This document shows, in pieces, positions 1 through 8,826 of a stretch of 64,000 nt of DNA. Position 1 is the stretch's first letter. Each line of letters begins with the position of its first letter. The stretch spans positions 1 through 64,000 of the forward strand of contig CAJYOI010000039.1 in assembly GCA_913776045.1 (NCBI GenBank). The letters run 5' to 3'. The notes beneath the pieces were generated by a model. That model saw nothing but the letters and a program-made list of their open reading frames with translations. It was not told the DNA's origin and searched no databases. The translations under genes and the position numbers were made by a program. The stretch comes from an uncultured Sphingomonas sp. GTDB taxonomy: Bacteria; Pseudomonadota; Alphaproteobacteria; Sphingomonadales; Sphingomonadaceae.

Positions 1-1035
1 AACGCGCGCGCGCCGCAGGGCGTGGTGATCGAGGACGTGCTGGGCGTGCAGAAGGGGACCGACCCCAACCGCTACATCATCGTCGGTGCGCATATCGACA
101 GCCGCGTCACCGACGTGATGAACGCGACCGCCGACGCGCCGGGCGCGAACGACGACGCCAGCGGCGTGTCGCTGGTGCTGGAGGCGGCGCGCATCCTGTC
201 GCGTGAGACGTTCGCCGCGAACATCGTCTATGTCGCCTTTTCCGGCGAGGAGCAGGGACTGCTGGGCGCGACGCTGCTTGCCGACACCGCGAAGGCGCGC
301 GGGTGGCAGGTCGATGCGATGCTCAACAACGACATCGTCGGCAATTCGGTCGGGCAGGGCGGGGTGACGAAGGACGGTTACGTCCGCGTCTTCTCCGAAG
401 GCATTCGTGCGGGCGAATCGCTGGTACAGGCGATGGACCGGCGCGCGATCGGCGGCGAGGACGACGGCCCGAGTCGCGCGCTGGCGAAGGCGGTGGACAA
501 GGTGGCGACGACGCTGCCGGGCGGGTTCGACGTGTTCGTCGACCGCCGCCCCGACCGCTTCGGGCGCGGCGGCGATCACGAGCCGTTCCTGGCGCTGGGC
601 TTCCCCGCGGTCCGTTTCACCGTCGCGGCGGAGAATTGGGACCGCCAGCATCAGGATCTGCGTACCGAGGACGGGCGCGTCTATGGCGATACGATCGAGG
701 GGATGGACTTCGCCTATCTGGCGAAGGTGACCGCGATCAACGTCGCGACGATCGCGCGGCTGGCGGCGGCGCCGGCCGCGCCGGCGAGCGCGGCGATCTC
801 GGGCGCGCTGTCCTATGATACCAAGGTGACGTGGCCCGCGGTGCCGGGTGCTACGGGCTACCGCGTCTATTGGCGGCGCGCGGATGCGCAGGACTGGCAG
901 CAGTCGCGCGACACGACCGCGACCATGCTGGACGTGCCGGCGGTCGCGGTCGACGACCACGTCTTCGGCGTCGCCGCGCTGGGGAGCGATGGCGCGGAGA
1001 GCCTCGTCACCTTCGCGGGCAAGGAGAAGAAGTAG
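1..1035 (+). CDS. M28 family metallopeptidase, 5' partial
   Basis: The frame is open from the first base, so the start codon and any signal peptide lie upstream. The visible part has the M28 zinc aminopeptidase ligand pattern: GAHIDSR, then GANDDASG, then SGEEQG with the catalytic Glu pair, NNDIVG, and a final His in the NWDRQHQD segment. The last 85 or so residues look like a fibronectin type III domain (TGYRVYWRRA core), a common C-terminal addition in secreted M28 enzymes. It probably hydrolyses peptides in the periplasm or outside the cell; its substrate cannot be told from sequence. It ends 70 bases before a convergent gene. Confidence 0.9.
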   Translation, partial: NARAPQGVVIEDVLGVQKGTDPNRYIIVGAHIDSRVTDVMNATADAPGANDDASGVSLVLEAARILSRETFAANIVYVAFSGEEQGLLGATLLADTAKARGWQVDAMLNNDIVGNSVGQGGVTKDGYVRVFSEGIRAGESLVQAMDRRAIGGEDDGPSRALAKAVDKVATTLPGGFDVFVDRRPDRFGRGGDHEPFLALGFPAVRFTVAAENWDRQHQDLRTEDGRVYGDTIEGMDFAYLAKVTAINVATIARLAAAPAAPASAAISGALSYDTKVTWPAVPGATGYRVYWRRADAQDWQQSRDTTATMLDVPAVAVDDHVFGVAALGSDGAESLVTFAGKEKK

Positions 1036-1105
1036 CGCCGCGCGGCGTAGCGCCACCTCGGTTCCATGCCCCCGCAACGCTCCGGCCTTCGCCGGAGCAC
1101 CGTCA

Positions 1106-2257
1106 TCAGCAGCGGCACCCGCCCTTCGTGAATCGGCGCCCGCGGTAGCCGCCCTTATAGGCGACCGCTTCTTCCTCGATCACTTCTGTGCCCGCGCTGC
1201 TGCCCGACTGGACGGTGACGGTGGTGACCGTGGTGCCGGGATAATACCAGCCGCCCGCGACATAGCCGGCGCTGCCCTGCGTGGTGGAGGTCGTCACCAC
1301 GGTGCCGTCCGCGCCATAGATGGTGGAGGGGGCGCCGTAGCCGTACGGCCGGGCGATCGGGGCGGGGGCGACCTGCGGCGCTGGGCCGTAATAGGTCGTG
1401 CCCGAATAGGTGGTGCCCGCATAATCGCCGCCGTAGCTGCCCTGCTGATAGGCGACCACCGGCGCACCACCGGCGCGATACGGCGGCGGCGGGGCGTAAC
1501 CGGCGCCATAGGCCGGCGGCGGCGCATAGCCCGCGCTATAGGCCGGCGGGGGCGCGTAGCCCGCACCGTAAGCGGGCGGGGGCGCTACGGGCACGCGGCC
1601 GGCGCGGTCCGACCGGTCGATCGCCATCCCCGCGAGCGCACCCGCGCCTGCGCCCAGCAGCGTGCCGCCCAGCCGGTTGCCGCGCCCGGCGATCACATTG
1701 CCCGCGACACCGCCGACCACAGCGCCGATCGCGGCACCGCCCAGCCCGTTGTCGGCGTCGCGTGTCTCGTAGGGGAATTGCGGATAGGCCAGCTGCGGCG
1801 CGCCATCGGCATAAGCGGCGCCATAGCCGCGGTCGTCATAGGCGTATCCCGCGTCGTCGCGGTCCCACGCGACCCCGCCGACGCTGTCATAGACGCTGCC
1901 GCGCCCGTCGATCAGCACCGCGTCGTCGTAATAGCGCGACCAGGCATAGCCCTGCGGCGGCTGCGGCAGGCCGTAGGACGACCAGTCGTTGACGTACCAC
2001 GTCGGCGCGATCCAGTAGCGCGGCAAGACCCAGCCACGGACCGGCCGGCGATAGGCCGCCCAGCCGCCCGGTGCGCGCATGCCGCCCCACCAGCGTCCGC
2101 CGATCCGCTCGCCCCAGCGCCCGCGCGGGCCGTTCCACGTCGCGCCATTGTTCCAGCGGCCGCCGTTCCAGCCGTGCGACACGGGCGCCTGCGCCTGTGC
2201 GGCGGTGACGGCGAAAGATCCGGCGAGGGCGACGGTGGCGATCAGCAGCGTGCGCAT
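1106..2257 (-). CDS. RcnB-like envelope protein with glycine zipper and Pro-rich repeats
   Basis: A 383-residue exported protein. The chosen ATG gives a clean signal peptide (MRTLLIATVALAG, cleavage near residue 23); the frame continues 26 codons upstream, but that part overlaps a leader hairpin. Residues about 75-125 resemble the RcnB family (WVLPRYW, then SRYYDDAVLIDG). Residues about 170-212 form a glycine-zipper stretch (GAVVGGVAGNVIAG), suggesting insertion in the envelope. Residues about 225-260 are four APPPAYGAGY-type repeats encoded by 30-base DNA repeats. The C-terminus ends in CRC. RcnB in E. coli is linked to nickel/cobalt homeostasis, but that role should not be assumed here. Confidence 0.8.
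   Translation of the reverse strand: MRTLLIATVALAGSFAVTAAQAQAPVSHGWNGGRWNNGATWNGPRGRWGERIGGRWWGGMRAPGGWAAYRRPVRGWVLPRYWIAPTWYVNDWSSYGLPQPPQGYAWSRYYDDAVLIDGRGSVYDSVGGVAWDRDDAGYAYDDRGYGAAYADGAPQLAYPQFPYETRDADNGLGGAAIGAVVGGVAGNVIAGRGNRLGGTLLGAGAGALAGMAIDRSDRAGRVPVAPPPAYGAGYAPPPAYSAGYAPPPAYGAGYAPPPPYRAGGAPVVAYQQGSYGGDYAGTTYSGTTYYGPAPQVAPAPIARPYGYGAPSTIYGADGTVVTTSTTQGSAGYVAGGWYYPGTTVTTVTVQSGSSAGTEVIEEEAVAYKGGYRGRRFTKGGCRC
1471..1590. repeat. four 30-base tandem repeats in the RcnB-like gene
   Basis: Four imperfect in-frame units (1471-1500, 1501-1530, 1531-1560, 1561-1590) encode the APPPAYGAGY-type repeats. Because the unit is 30 bases, gain or loss changes protein length by 10 residues without a frameshift, so copy number may vary between strains. 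Confidence 0.8.
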
Positions 2258-2261
2258 GGGC

Positions 2262-2324
2262 ACGGAAACTCCCCTGTTCGTGGTGTGCGGGCGGCAACGC
2301 ACGCTTCCTGACGGGAGTTTCCGT
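2262..2324 (-). promoter_or_regulatory. leader hairpin covering the RBS of the RcnB-like gene
   Basis: A perfect 12-base inverted repeat has arms at 2262-2273 and 2313-2324. In the mRNA of the minus-strand gene the downstream arm (GGGAGTTTCCGT) contains most of the only good Shine-Dalgarno, 11 bases before the ATG, so folding would hide it. Inside lies a smaller hairpin (GTGCG pairing CGCAC). The layout suggests translational control by an RNA switch, protein or temperature; which one is unknown. Confidence 0.55.
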
Positions 2325-2399
2325 ACCATCGTCACGGATACGCAACCAGCGTCCCGCCTGTCCCGAAACGGGAGAGGCGGGACGGATGCCGGCGGCCGG

Positions 2400-2879
2400 C
2401 TACAGGCGGGGGGCGAGCAGCGCCATCAGCGCCTCGCACCCGCGCGCATCCTCTTCGTCGAAGCGCGCGGGCGAGGGGCTGTCGAGGTCGAGCACGCCGA
2501 TCAGCCGCTCGCCGTCGAGGATCGGCACGACCAGCTCCGAACGGCTCGCCGCGTCGCAGGCGATATGCCCGGGGAAGGCGTGGACGTCCTCCACCAGCTG
2601 CGTGCGCCGCTCGGCTGCGGCGGTGCCGCACACGCCCTTGCCCAGCGGAATGCGGATGCATGCCGCCTTGCCCTGGAACGGGCCGAGAACGAGTTCGCCG
2701 GCGACCATGCGGTAGAAGCCGGACCAGTTGAGATCGGGCAGATACTGCGCAATCAGCGCGGCGGCATTGGCCATGTTGGCGATCGCATCGGGTTCGCCCG
2801 CAGTCAGCGCGTCGAGCGCGGCGTGGAGGTCGCGGTAGAGTTCCTGCTTGGAGCCGGCGGCGATGTCGAAGGCGTACAT
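2400..2879 (-). CDS. msrC: free methionine-R-sulfoxide reductase (GAF domain)
   Basis: A 159-residue cytosolic GAF-domain enzyme that reduces free Met-R-sulfoxide as part of oxidative damage repair. The three family cysteines are present at residues 74 (AACIRIP), 84 (GKGVCG) and 108 (GHIACD), and the DLDSP segment near the C-terminus is typical. The start at MYAFDIAAG is preferred over an upstream in-frame ATG that would add a Pro-rich, non-homologous 12 residues. It is not in an obvious operon; a palindromic repeat lies just upstream. Confidence 0.9.
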   Translation of the reverse strand: MYAFDIAAGSKQELYRDLHAALDALTAGEPDAIANMANAAALIAQYLPDLNWSGFYRMVAGELVLGPFQGKAACIRIPLGKGVCGTAAAERRTQLVEDVHAFPGHIACDAASRSELVVPILDGERLIGVLDLDSPSPARFDEEDARGCEALMALLAPRL

Positions 2880-2925
2880 GGGGTGTGAGTTAGGCGGGGA
2901 GGGCGGCGGTGCCAATACCGCGCCG

Positions 2926-3011
2926 TGCTCCTGCGCACGCAGGAGCCTAGAGCCGCGCAGAGTAACGTCTTATGGGATCGACAACCCCGGGCTCCTGCCT
3001 GCGCAGGAGCA
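2926..3011. repeat. palindromic repeat pair upstream of the fRMsr gene
   Basis: Two 22-base segments (2926-2947 and 2990-3011) are inverted copies of each other with one mismatch, and each is itself a hairpin built on CTCCTGCG. This is the form of a REP doublet (REPIN). It separates the fRMsr and ArfB genes. Confidence 0.7.
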
Positions 3012-3037
3012 CGAGGGCCGCGTATCGGCGCAGCGGC

Positions 3038-3436
3038 TCAATCCAGCCGCACCTTGCCCCGACCCGCCTTCACCTGCGCGCGGCCCTTTTTCTCGTCCAC
3101 CCGCTTCGCCTTCGCCGCGCGCGACGGCTTGGTCTTCACGCGGCGCGCCTCGCGCTTCTCCGCCTCGGCCAGCATCTCGGCGAGGCGGGCGCGGGCGTCC
3201 TGGCGGTTGGCGTCCTGCGTGCGGTAACGGCGCGCGGTCAGCACCAGCGTGCCCGATGCGGTCAGGCGGCTGCCCGCGATCACCTTCAACCGGCGATAGG
3301 TCTCCGGCGACAGCCCCAGCCGGAAGACGTCGACGCGCAGCTGGCAGGCGGTGGCGACCTTGTTGACGTTCTGCCCGCCGGGGCCGGTCGCGGCGAGGAA
3401 GCGTTCCTCCACCGCATCCTCGGGCACGTCAGCCAT
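3038..3436 (-). CDS. arfB: alternative ribosome-rescue peptidyl-tRNA hydrolase ArfB
   Basis: A 132-residue protein with the release-factor catalytic GGQ at residues 20-22 (ATGPGGQNVNK), followed by the short domain 3 fold and a Lys/Arg-rich tail of about 35 residues that in ArfB enters the empty mRNA channel. It lacks the stop-codon recognition domains of RF1/RF2, so it acts on non-stop stalled ribosomes. The ATG at 3436 lies inside the end of the upstream pseudouridine synthase gene (8-base overlap), so the two are probably co-translated. Confidence 0.92.
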   Translation of the reverse strand: MADVPEDAVEERFLAATGPGGQNVNKVATACQLRVDVFRLGLSPETYRRLKVIAGSRLTASGTLVLTARRYRTQDANRQDARARLAEMLAEAEKREARRVKTKPSRAAKAKRVDEKKGRAQVKAGRGKVRLD

Positions 3437-4103
3437 GAACGAACCCGGCCGCCGCGAACCGCTCGGGCCAGGGCGCCTCCGCGGCGACATCGGCCTTGCC
3501 GGGGCGCGGCACGGTCAGCGCGGCGGCGTGGAGCATCATCCCCGCCGGGTGTGCGGTGCCATAGACGGCATCGCCCGTCACCGCCGCGCCCAGCCCCTCC
3601 AGCGCGTGGACGCGGATCTGGTGCGTGCGGCCCGTCTCCGGGCGGAACTCGACCAGCGCGCGGCCGTCCTTCTCCGCCAGCAGCGTCCAGGCGGTGCGCG
3701 CCGACTTGCCGCGCGAATCGCCGGTCATCCGCCAGCCCTGCTCCACGCTCGAGATCTTGGCCAGCGGCAGGTCGATCAATCCCGCCGATTCGCGCGGCAC
3801 CGAATCGAGAATCGCGATGTAGCGTTTCGTCACCAGTCCCTGTTCGAATGCCTGCTGGAAGCGCGCGTGCGCCTTCGGGTTGCGCGACAGGAGAAGGCAG
3901 CCGCTGGTGTCGCGGTCGAGCCGGTGGACCGCCATCGGCCAGCGCTTGAACCCCAGCCGCAGCGATTCGAGGTGGTTCTCCAGGCTGATCGCGCCGTCGC
4001 GCGGCCTGTCCACCGGCAGGCCCGCAGGCTTGTCGATCACCAACGCCTCGCCGTCGAGGAAGAGCACTCGGTCACCCAGCATGGCGACGGCCCTTGCCAT
4101 CAT
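3429..4103 (-). CDS. RluA-family pseudouridine synthase
   Basis: About 224 residues. The catalytic RluA motif HRLDRDTSGCLLL is present, with the Asp that attacks the uridine, plus the TGRTHQIRVH motif near the C-terminus. There is no S4 domain, so it is a short RluA/RluC-type enzyme; whether it modifies rRNA or tRNA cannot be told. The start at 4103 is chosen because GGAG lies 6 bases upstream; a start at 4100 is equivalent, and longer frames run into the divergent gene. It overlaps arfB by 8 bases. Confidence 0.9.
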   Translation of the reverse strand: MMARAVAMLGDRVLFLDGEALVIDKPAGLPVDRPRDGAISLENHLESLRLGFKRWPMAVHRLDRDTSGCLLLSRNPKAHARFQQAFEQGLVTKRYIAILDSVPRESAGLIDLPLAKISSVEQGWRMTGDSRGKSARTAWTLLAEKDGRALVEFRPETGRTHQIRVHALEGLGAAVTGDAVYGTAHPAGMMLHAAALTVPRPGKADVAAEAPWPERFAAAGFVHG

Positions 4104-4128
4104 GGCGCTCCGCTGGCCAGAGGGCGTC

Positions 4129-4914
4129 ATGCTGCGCCGCCTGCTTGCCGTCCTCATCATGACCCTCGTCTCGCTCCCCGCGCAGGCACAATTGTGCGCC
4201 GACGGGCGGCAGCCGTCGGTGGCCGCGGACGGGCGCGTGCTGGGTCACCTGCCCTATGGCGACGTCGCGCCCGGCGAGCTGGTGGCGGTGCCGGCGGAAT
4301 GGAATGCGGGGGGCGCGTGCCTGGTGCGCCGCGACATGCTGCCCGACCTGATGCGTCTGCTGGCCGCGGCGGCGGGGGATCCGGCGGTCGGCGCGCGGAT
4401 TCTGACGCTGTCGTGCCACCGCTCGCTCGGCTATCAGCAGTCGGTGTTCTGTCGCGAGGCGCATTCGGCCGTCGACGACCGCGCGCAATCGGTCGCGCCG
4501 CCGGGACACAGCGAGCATGCCACCGGCCTCGCGCTCGATTTCGCGTTCCGCCCGCGCCTCAACGACTGCCCGGATGCGGAGGCATGCATCGCCGCGACAC
4601 CCGCGTTTCGCTGGCTGGCGGCGAATGCGCCCCGGTTCGGGTTCGAAATGTCGTTCCCGGCCGGCAACCGGCAGCGGGTGAAGTGGGAGCCATGGCACTG
4701 GCGCTGGGTCGGCGCGAGCGGCGATGCGCCGGGGGCAGCGCGCGCGCGGGCGGTATTCGCACGCGCGCGCGCGGCGTTTCCGGCGAACCCGGCAGTGGCG
4801 CCGGACGCGGTGGTGATCCGCGAGGTGGCGCCGCCGCCGGTGTATATGGGCGCCATCCCCGCACCGGAGTGCCGGAAGGGGAAGTGCAAGGTGGCGAAGG
4901 CGAAACGGAAGTAA
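4129..4914 (+). CDS. secreted M15-family D,D-carboxypeptidase-like protein
   Basis: A 261-residue protein with a signal peptide (MLRRLLAVLIMTLVSLPAQA). The VanY/M15B zinc site is visible: SEHATGLALD with His130 and Asp137, and EPWHW with His190; the conserved Arg before the site is in CHRS (Arg98). It probably trims D-Ala or other peptides of peptidoglycan in the periplasm. Several cysteines suggest disulfides. The C-terminus is a Lys-rich tail. It is divergent from the pseudouridine synthase with only 25 bases between starts, so promoters must overlap coding DNA. Confidence 0.85.
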   Translation: MLRRLLAVLIMTLVSLPAQAQLCADGRQPSVAADGRVLGHLPYGDVAPGELVAVPAEWNAGGACLVRRDMLPDLMRLLAAAAGDPAVGARILTLSCHRSLGYQQSVFCREAHSAVDDRAQSVAPPGHSEHATGLALDFAFRPRLNDCPDAEACIAATPAFRWLAANAPRFGFEMSFPAGNRQRVKWEPWHWRWVGASGDAPGAARARAVFARARAAFPANPAVAPDAVVIREVAPPPVYMGAIPAPECRKGKCKVAKAKRK

Positions 4915-4917
4915 CTC

Positions 4918-5013
4918 GTCACCCCGGGTTCGTCCCGGGGTCCACCGCGCCGCACCCTCGCCGATGTGACGGCTTGCGGTGAGGTGGATGCCGGAACAGG
5001 TCCGGCATGACGG
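4918..5013. repeat. two palindromic repeats between convergent genes
   Basis: Two short palindromes: one built on CACCCCGGG and CCCGGGGT at the left, and one built on ATGCCGGA and TCCGGCAT at the right. Their place between convergent genes fits a REP-type element that may also serve as a terminator. Confidence 0.6.
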
Positions 5014-5022
5014 CAAAGGCGC

Positions 5023-5625
5023 TTACCCCGCCAGCTTCGCCGCGGTCTGCGCGATGCGCTTGCCCTGATAGCGTGCGCCGTCGAGGTCGACCTGGCTCGG
5101 CTGCCGGCTGCCGTCGCCGTCCGCCAGCGTGCTGGCGCCATAGGGGGTGCCGCCGTGGACTTCCTTGACCCCCATCTGGCCCTGATAGCCATAGTCGAGC
5201 CCGACGATCGTCATCCCGTGGTGGAGCAGGTTGGTGATGATCGAGAACAGGGTCGTCTCCTGCCCGCCGTGCTGGCTGGCGGTCGAGGTGAACGCGCCGC
5301 CCACCTTGCCGACCAGCGCACCCTTCATCCACAATCCGCCGGTCGTATCCCAGAATGCCGCCATCTGGCTGGGCATGCGGCCATAGCGGGTCGGCGCGCC
5401 GACGATGATCGCGTCGTAGTTCGCCAGCGCGTCCGGCCCCTCGATCTCCGGGTGCGCGGTGTCGGTCTTGAAGCCGGCGGCCTGCACCACCGCGGCGGGC
5501 GCGGTTTCGGCGACGCGGCGGATGTCCACCTCCGCACCGCCCGCGCGCGCGCCTTCGGCGACGGCATCGGCCATCTTCTCGATATGGCCGTAGGAGGAAT
5601 AATAGAGGACGAGAACCTTGGTCAT
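5023..5625 (-). CDS. wrbA: NAD(P)H:quinone oxidoreductase WrbA
   Basis: A 200-residue flavodoxin-like protein. The N-terminal FMN loop is seen in [20 protein letters not shown], the [14 protein letters not shown] segment and the [12 protein letters not shown] segment are characteristic of WrbA. It reduces quinones by two electrons, avoiding semiquinone radicals. It lies 25 bases downstream of the pirin gene in the same direction, forming a pirin-wrbA operon whose likely regulator is the divergent LysR gene. Confidence 0.95.
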   Translation of the reverse strand: MTKVLVLYYSSYGHIEKMADAVAEGARAGGAEVDIRRVAETAPAAVVQAAGFKTDTAHPEIEGPDALANYDAIIVGAPTRYGRMPSQMAAFWDTTGGLWMKGALVGKVGGAFTSTASQHGGQETTLFSIITNLLHHGMTIVGLDYGYQGQMGVKEVHGGTPYGASTLADGDGSRQPSQVDLDGARYQGKRIAQTAAKLAG

Positions 5626-5650
5626 GGGGATGGCTCCTTTGCTGCGGTGA

Positions 5651-6391
5651 TTATTCGGCGTCGACCAGGACGAGCTCGGCGTCCTCGGTCGCGGTGATGG
5701 TCACGGTGCCCGCGGAAATGGCGGCGCCGTCGCGCGCGGCGAACGGCGCGCCGTCGATCAGGATCGCGCCGGTGGCGGGGACGAGATAGGCGTGTCGCCC
5801 GTCGCCGACCGTATGCGTCAGCGTCTCGCCCGCCTTCAGCGTCGCGGCCAGCACGCGCGCCTCGGCACGGATCGGCAGCGCGGCGCCCTCGCCGGTCAGG
5901 TCGGCGTCATAGCCGCTGGCGAGCGTCACGAACCGGCCCGAGCGATCGCCTTTGGGAAACGGCTTGGCACCCCAGCTCGGGCTGCCGCCGCGGCGCGTCG
6001 GCTCGATCCAGATCTGGAAGAGCGTCGTCGGTTCCGCCTCCAGATTGTATTCCGCGTGGCGCACGCCGCTGCCGGCGCTCATCACCTGGACGTCGCCCGC
6101 CTCGGTACGGCCCATGTTGCCCATCGAATCCTGGTGCGTGATCGCGCCGCTGCGGACGTAGGTGACGATCTCCATGTCGCTGTGCGGGTGCGGGGGGAAG
6201 CCGCTGTTCGGCGCGATGCGGTCGTCGTTCCACACCCGGATCGCGCCCCAGCTCATCCGGCGCGGGTCGTGATAGTTGGCGAACGAGAAATGGTGGCGTG
6301 CGTCGAGCCAGCCGTGATCGGCATGACCCAGCGTGTCGAAGGCGCGCCGCTCGACGCGCGCGATGGTGTCGGTGGTGGTCCCAATGCCCAT
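5651..6391 (-). CDS. pirin family protein (possible quercetin dioxygenase-like)
   Basis: A 246-residue bicupin. The N-terminal cupin carries metal-ligand candidates in [14 protein letters not shown] and GVRHAEYN, the normal pirin positions. Pirins bind a metal; some act as quercetin dioxygenases or redox sensors, and the true role of most is unknown. The start at 6391 has AGGAGA at good spacing and removes 31 non-homologous residues of the longer frame. It heads the pirin-wrbA operon. Confidence 0.9.
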   Translation of the reverse strand: MGIGTTTDTIARVERRAFDTLGHADHGWLDARHHFSFANYHDPRRMSWGAIRVWNDDRIAPNSGFPPHPHSDMEIVTYVRSGAITHQDSMGNMGRTEAGDVQVMSAGSGVRHAEYNLEAEPTTLFQIWIEPTRRGGSPSWGAKPFPKGDRSGRFVTLASGYDADLTGEGAALPIRAEARVLAATLKAGETLTHTVGDGRHAYLVPATGAILIDGAPFAARDGAAISAGTVTITATEDAELVLVDAE

Positions 6392-6448
6392 GGCATCTAT
6401 CTCCTGATGTCGGTCGGGAGATAGGTCGCGCCGGGGCGGACGAAAACG

Positions 6449-6472
6449 GAAACGATTGAAACGGATCGTTTC
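6449..6472. promoter_or_regulatory. inverted repeat, candidate LysR operator
   Basis: GAAACGAT, 8 bases, ATCGTTTC: a perfect 8-base dyad in the 99-base gap between the divergent pirin and LysR genes, ending 18 bases before the LysR start. Its size and place fit a LysR-type autoregulatory site that also controls pirin-wrbA. Confidence 0.6.
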
Positions 6473-6490
6473 GGGCGATAGCATCGCGCG

Positions 6491-7378
6491 ATGCGGTTAC
6501 CCGATCTCGAAGCCTGGGCGATCTTCGCTGCCGTCGCGGAGCATCGCTCGTTCAGCGGCGCGGCGGATGCGATCGGGCTGAGCAAGGCGACGGTCTCCAA
6601 GGGCGTGTCGCGGCTGGAAGCGCATCTGGGGCTGTCGCTGTTCCATCGCACCTCGCGCCGGCTTGCCCTGACCGAAGCGGGGCGCCCGCTGGCCGACCAT
6701 GCCGCGCGGATCGTCGCGGAGGCGCAGGCGGCGGAGGAGGCGGCGCGGCAGGGGGCGAGCGCGCCGGCGGGCCGCGTCCGGCTGGCGGCGCCGATGGCGT
6801 TCGGGATGCGCAGCGTCGCGCCGCTGGTGGCGGAGTTCCTGGTCGCGCATCCGGCGGTGGAGATCGAGCTGCATCTGTCCGACGCGCGCGTCGATATCGT
6901 CGCGGAGGGGTTCGACGTCGCGCTGCGCATCGCCGATCTGCCGGACAGCTCGCTGCGCGCGCGGCGCCTGTGCGGGATGGCGGCGCATCTGGTCGCCGCG
7001 CCTGCCTACCTGGCGCGTCAAGGCACCCCGACGCATCCCGCGCAGCTGGGCGAGCACCAGCTGTTGAGCTACACCAACATCACCGGCCCGTGGCGTTTCC
7101 GCGGGCGTGACGGGACCGAGCTGTCGGTCAAGGCGCAGGGGCCACTGGCGGCAAACAGCGGCGACGCGCTGGTGCCGGCGCTGGTCGCGGGGCTGGGAAT
7201 CGCGCGGCTGCCGGCGTTCATCCTGGGCGATACGCTGGCGCAGGGGCAGGTGGTCGAGATACTGCCCGACTGGGCCCCCGCACCGGTCGGCCTCCACCTG
7301 CTGACCCCGCCCAGCGCGCTTCGGCCCGCGCGGGTCGAGCGGCTGATCGACTTCCTGAGCGAGCGGTTGCGCGACTGA
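6491..7378 (+). CDS. LysR-family transcriptional regulator
   Basis: 295 residues: winged helix-turn-helix at residues about 5-65 (FSGAADAIGLSKATVSKGVSRLE is the recognition region) and a LysR substrate-binding domain from about 90 to the end. It belongs to the CrgA/DmlR-like subgroup by its general look (ISRLE-type helix and LFHRTSRRLALTEAG). By position it should control the divergent pirin-wrbA operon and itself through the dyad at 6449-6472. The inducer is unknown; quinones or electrophiles are reasonable guesses from the target genes. Confidence 0.92.
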   Translation: MRLPDLEAWAIFAAVAEHRSFSGAADAIGLSKATVSKGVSRLEAHLGLSLFHRTSRRLALTEAGRPLADHAARIVAEAQAAEEAARQGASAPAGRVRLAAPMAFGMRSVAPLVAEFLVAHPAVEIELHLSDARVDIVAEGFDVALRIADLPDSSLRARRLCGMAAHLVAAPAYLARQGTPTHPAQLGEHQLLSYTNITGPWRFRGRDGTELSVKAQGPLAANSGDALVPALVAGLGIARLPAFILGDTLAQGQVVEILPDWAPAPVGLHLLTPPSALRPARVERLIDFLSERLRD

Positions 7379-7434
7379 CGGTGCCGCGCCATGGTTTCCC
7401 GCAACGAACACAAGGGTTATCGGGGGATCACGGC

Positions 7435-8688
7435 ATGAAGGCAGCAGGTTGGGCGCTCACCGCGCTGGCGATGGGAAGTGCGCCGGCGGCGGCGGAGACG
7501 GTGGTGGTCACCGCAGCGCGGATGCTGGACGTCGACAGCGGGCGGATGGTCGATCGCCCCTCGATCGTCGTCACCGACGGGAAAATCGTCTCCACCAACG
7601 GCGGCAACGCGCCCGCGGATGCGAAGCGCGTCGACCTGGGCGACGTGACGCTGGTCCCCGGGCTGATCGACATGCACGTCCACCTGACGAGCCTGGCCGA
7701 GATCGGCGGCTATCAGACGCTGAAATATACCGACAGTTTCTGGGGCGTGGTGGGCGTCGCGAATGCGGCGAAGACGCTGCGCGCAGGCTTCACCACGGTG
7801 CGCAACGTCGGCGCGGCCGACTTTCAGGACGTGGGCCTCAAGGAAGCGATCGACGGCGGCTGGGTGATCGGCCCGCGGATCGTGCCCGCGGGCTATGCGA
7901 TCGGCGCGACCGGCGGGCATTGCGACGACAATGCGCTGCCCCCGTCCTATGACAAGACGCTGCCCAGCGTCGTCAACTCGCCCGAGGAAGCGCGCGCCAA
8001 GGTGCGCTGGCTCCACAAATACGGCGCGCAGGTCATCAAGATCTGCGCCACCGGCGGCGTGTTCTCGCTGGGCGATTCGGTCGGCGGGCAGCAGCTGAGC
8101 GTCGAGGAGATGAAGGCGATCGCGGACGAGGCGCACATGCTCCACCTCAAGGTCGCGGCGCACGCGCACGGCGACGAGGGGATCAAGGCGGCGATCGTGG
8201 CGGGGATCGACACGATCGAGCATGTCAGCCTCGCCTCCGACGAAGCGATGAAGCTGGCGATCCAGCACAAGACCTGGTTCGACATGGACATCTACAACGA
8301 CGACTACATCCTGGCGACCGGGACCGCGAACGGGACCGAGCAGGAGAGCCTCGACAAGGAAAAGGCGATCGGCCTGAAACAGCGCCAGACCTTCCAGCGC
8401 GCGGTGCGGATGGGCGTACCGATGACGTTCGGCACCGATGCGGGCGTCTATCCGCACGGCGACAATGCGAAGCAGTTCGCGAAGATGGTGCAATGGGGGA
8501 TGACCCCGCTCCAGGCGATCCGTGCCGCGACCTCGCAGGCGGCACTGGCGCTGGGGCGCGACGACGTGGGTGCGATCGCGGTCGGCCGCTGGGGCGACAT
8601 GGTCGCGGTGAAGGGCGATCCGACCGCTGACGTGACGGTGCTGGAGCATCCGGTCGCGGTGGTGAAGGGCGGCGTGCGGGTGGAGTGA
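7435..8688 (+). CDS. secreted metal-dependent amidohydrolase
   Basis: 417 residues with a signal peptide (cleavage near residue 22, SAPAAAETV). The amidohydrolase metal site starts with DMHVHL; further ligands are in KVAAHAHGDEG and IEHVS, and the final Asp in FGTDAGVYPHG. This resembles the Xaa-Pro dipeptidase / imidazolonepropionase-like group common in sphingomonads, many of which hydrolyse dipeptides or N-acyl amino acids; the exact substrate is unknown. The start at ATG 7435 is chosen for the signal peptide. A palindromic repeat follows the gene. Confidence 0.9.
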   Translation: MKAAGWALTALAMGSAPAAAETVVVTAARMLDVDSGRMVDRPSIVVTDGKIVSTNGGNAPADAKRVDLGDVTLVPGLIDMHVHLTSLAEIGGYQTLKYTDSFWGVVGVANAAKTLRAGFTTVRNVGAADFQDVGLKEAIDGGWVIGPRIVPAGYAIGATGGHCDDNALPPSYDKTLPSVVNSPEEARAKVRWLHKYGAQVIKICATGGVFSLGDSVGGQQLSVEEMKAIADEAHMLHLKVAAHAHGDEGIKAAIVAGIDTIEHVSLASDEAMKLAIQHKTWFDMDIYNDDYILATGTANGTEQESLDKEKAIGLKQRQTFQRAVRMGVPMTFGTDAGVYPHGDNAKQFAKMVQWGMTPLQAIRAATSQAALALGRDDVGAIAVGRWGDMVAVKGDPTADVTVLEHPVAVVKGGVRVE

Positions 8689-8696
8689 GTTTTCGC

Positions 8697-8812
8697 CCCC
8701 GTCAATCCCGTTCGTGCTGAGGAGGCACTGAGCACCGTCGAAGTGCCGTCTCGAAGCACCCTTCGAGACGAGGCTTCGACAGGCTCAGCCTCTCCTTAGG
8801 GCGAACGGGAGG
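8697..8812. repeat. nested palindromic repeat
   Basis: Inverted segments reading CGTTCGTGCTGAGGAG at the left and CTCCTTAGGGCGAACG at the right enclose smaller inverted units such as CTTCGAGACG. The same family (TTCGTG.TGAG and GCTTCGACA..CTCA) recurs at 15678-15764 and partly near 11935-11963. It lies between convergent genes. Confidence 0.65.
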
Positions 8813-8826
8813 GGACAGGGGGGGGC

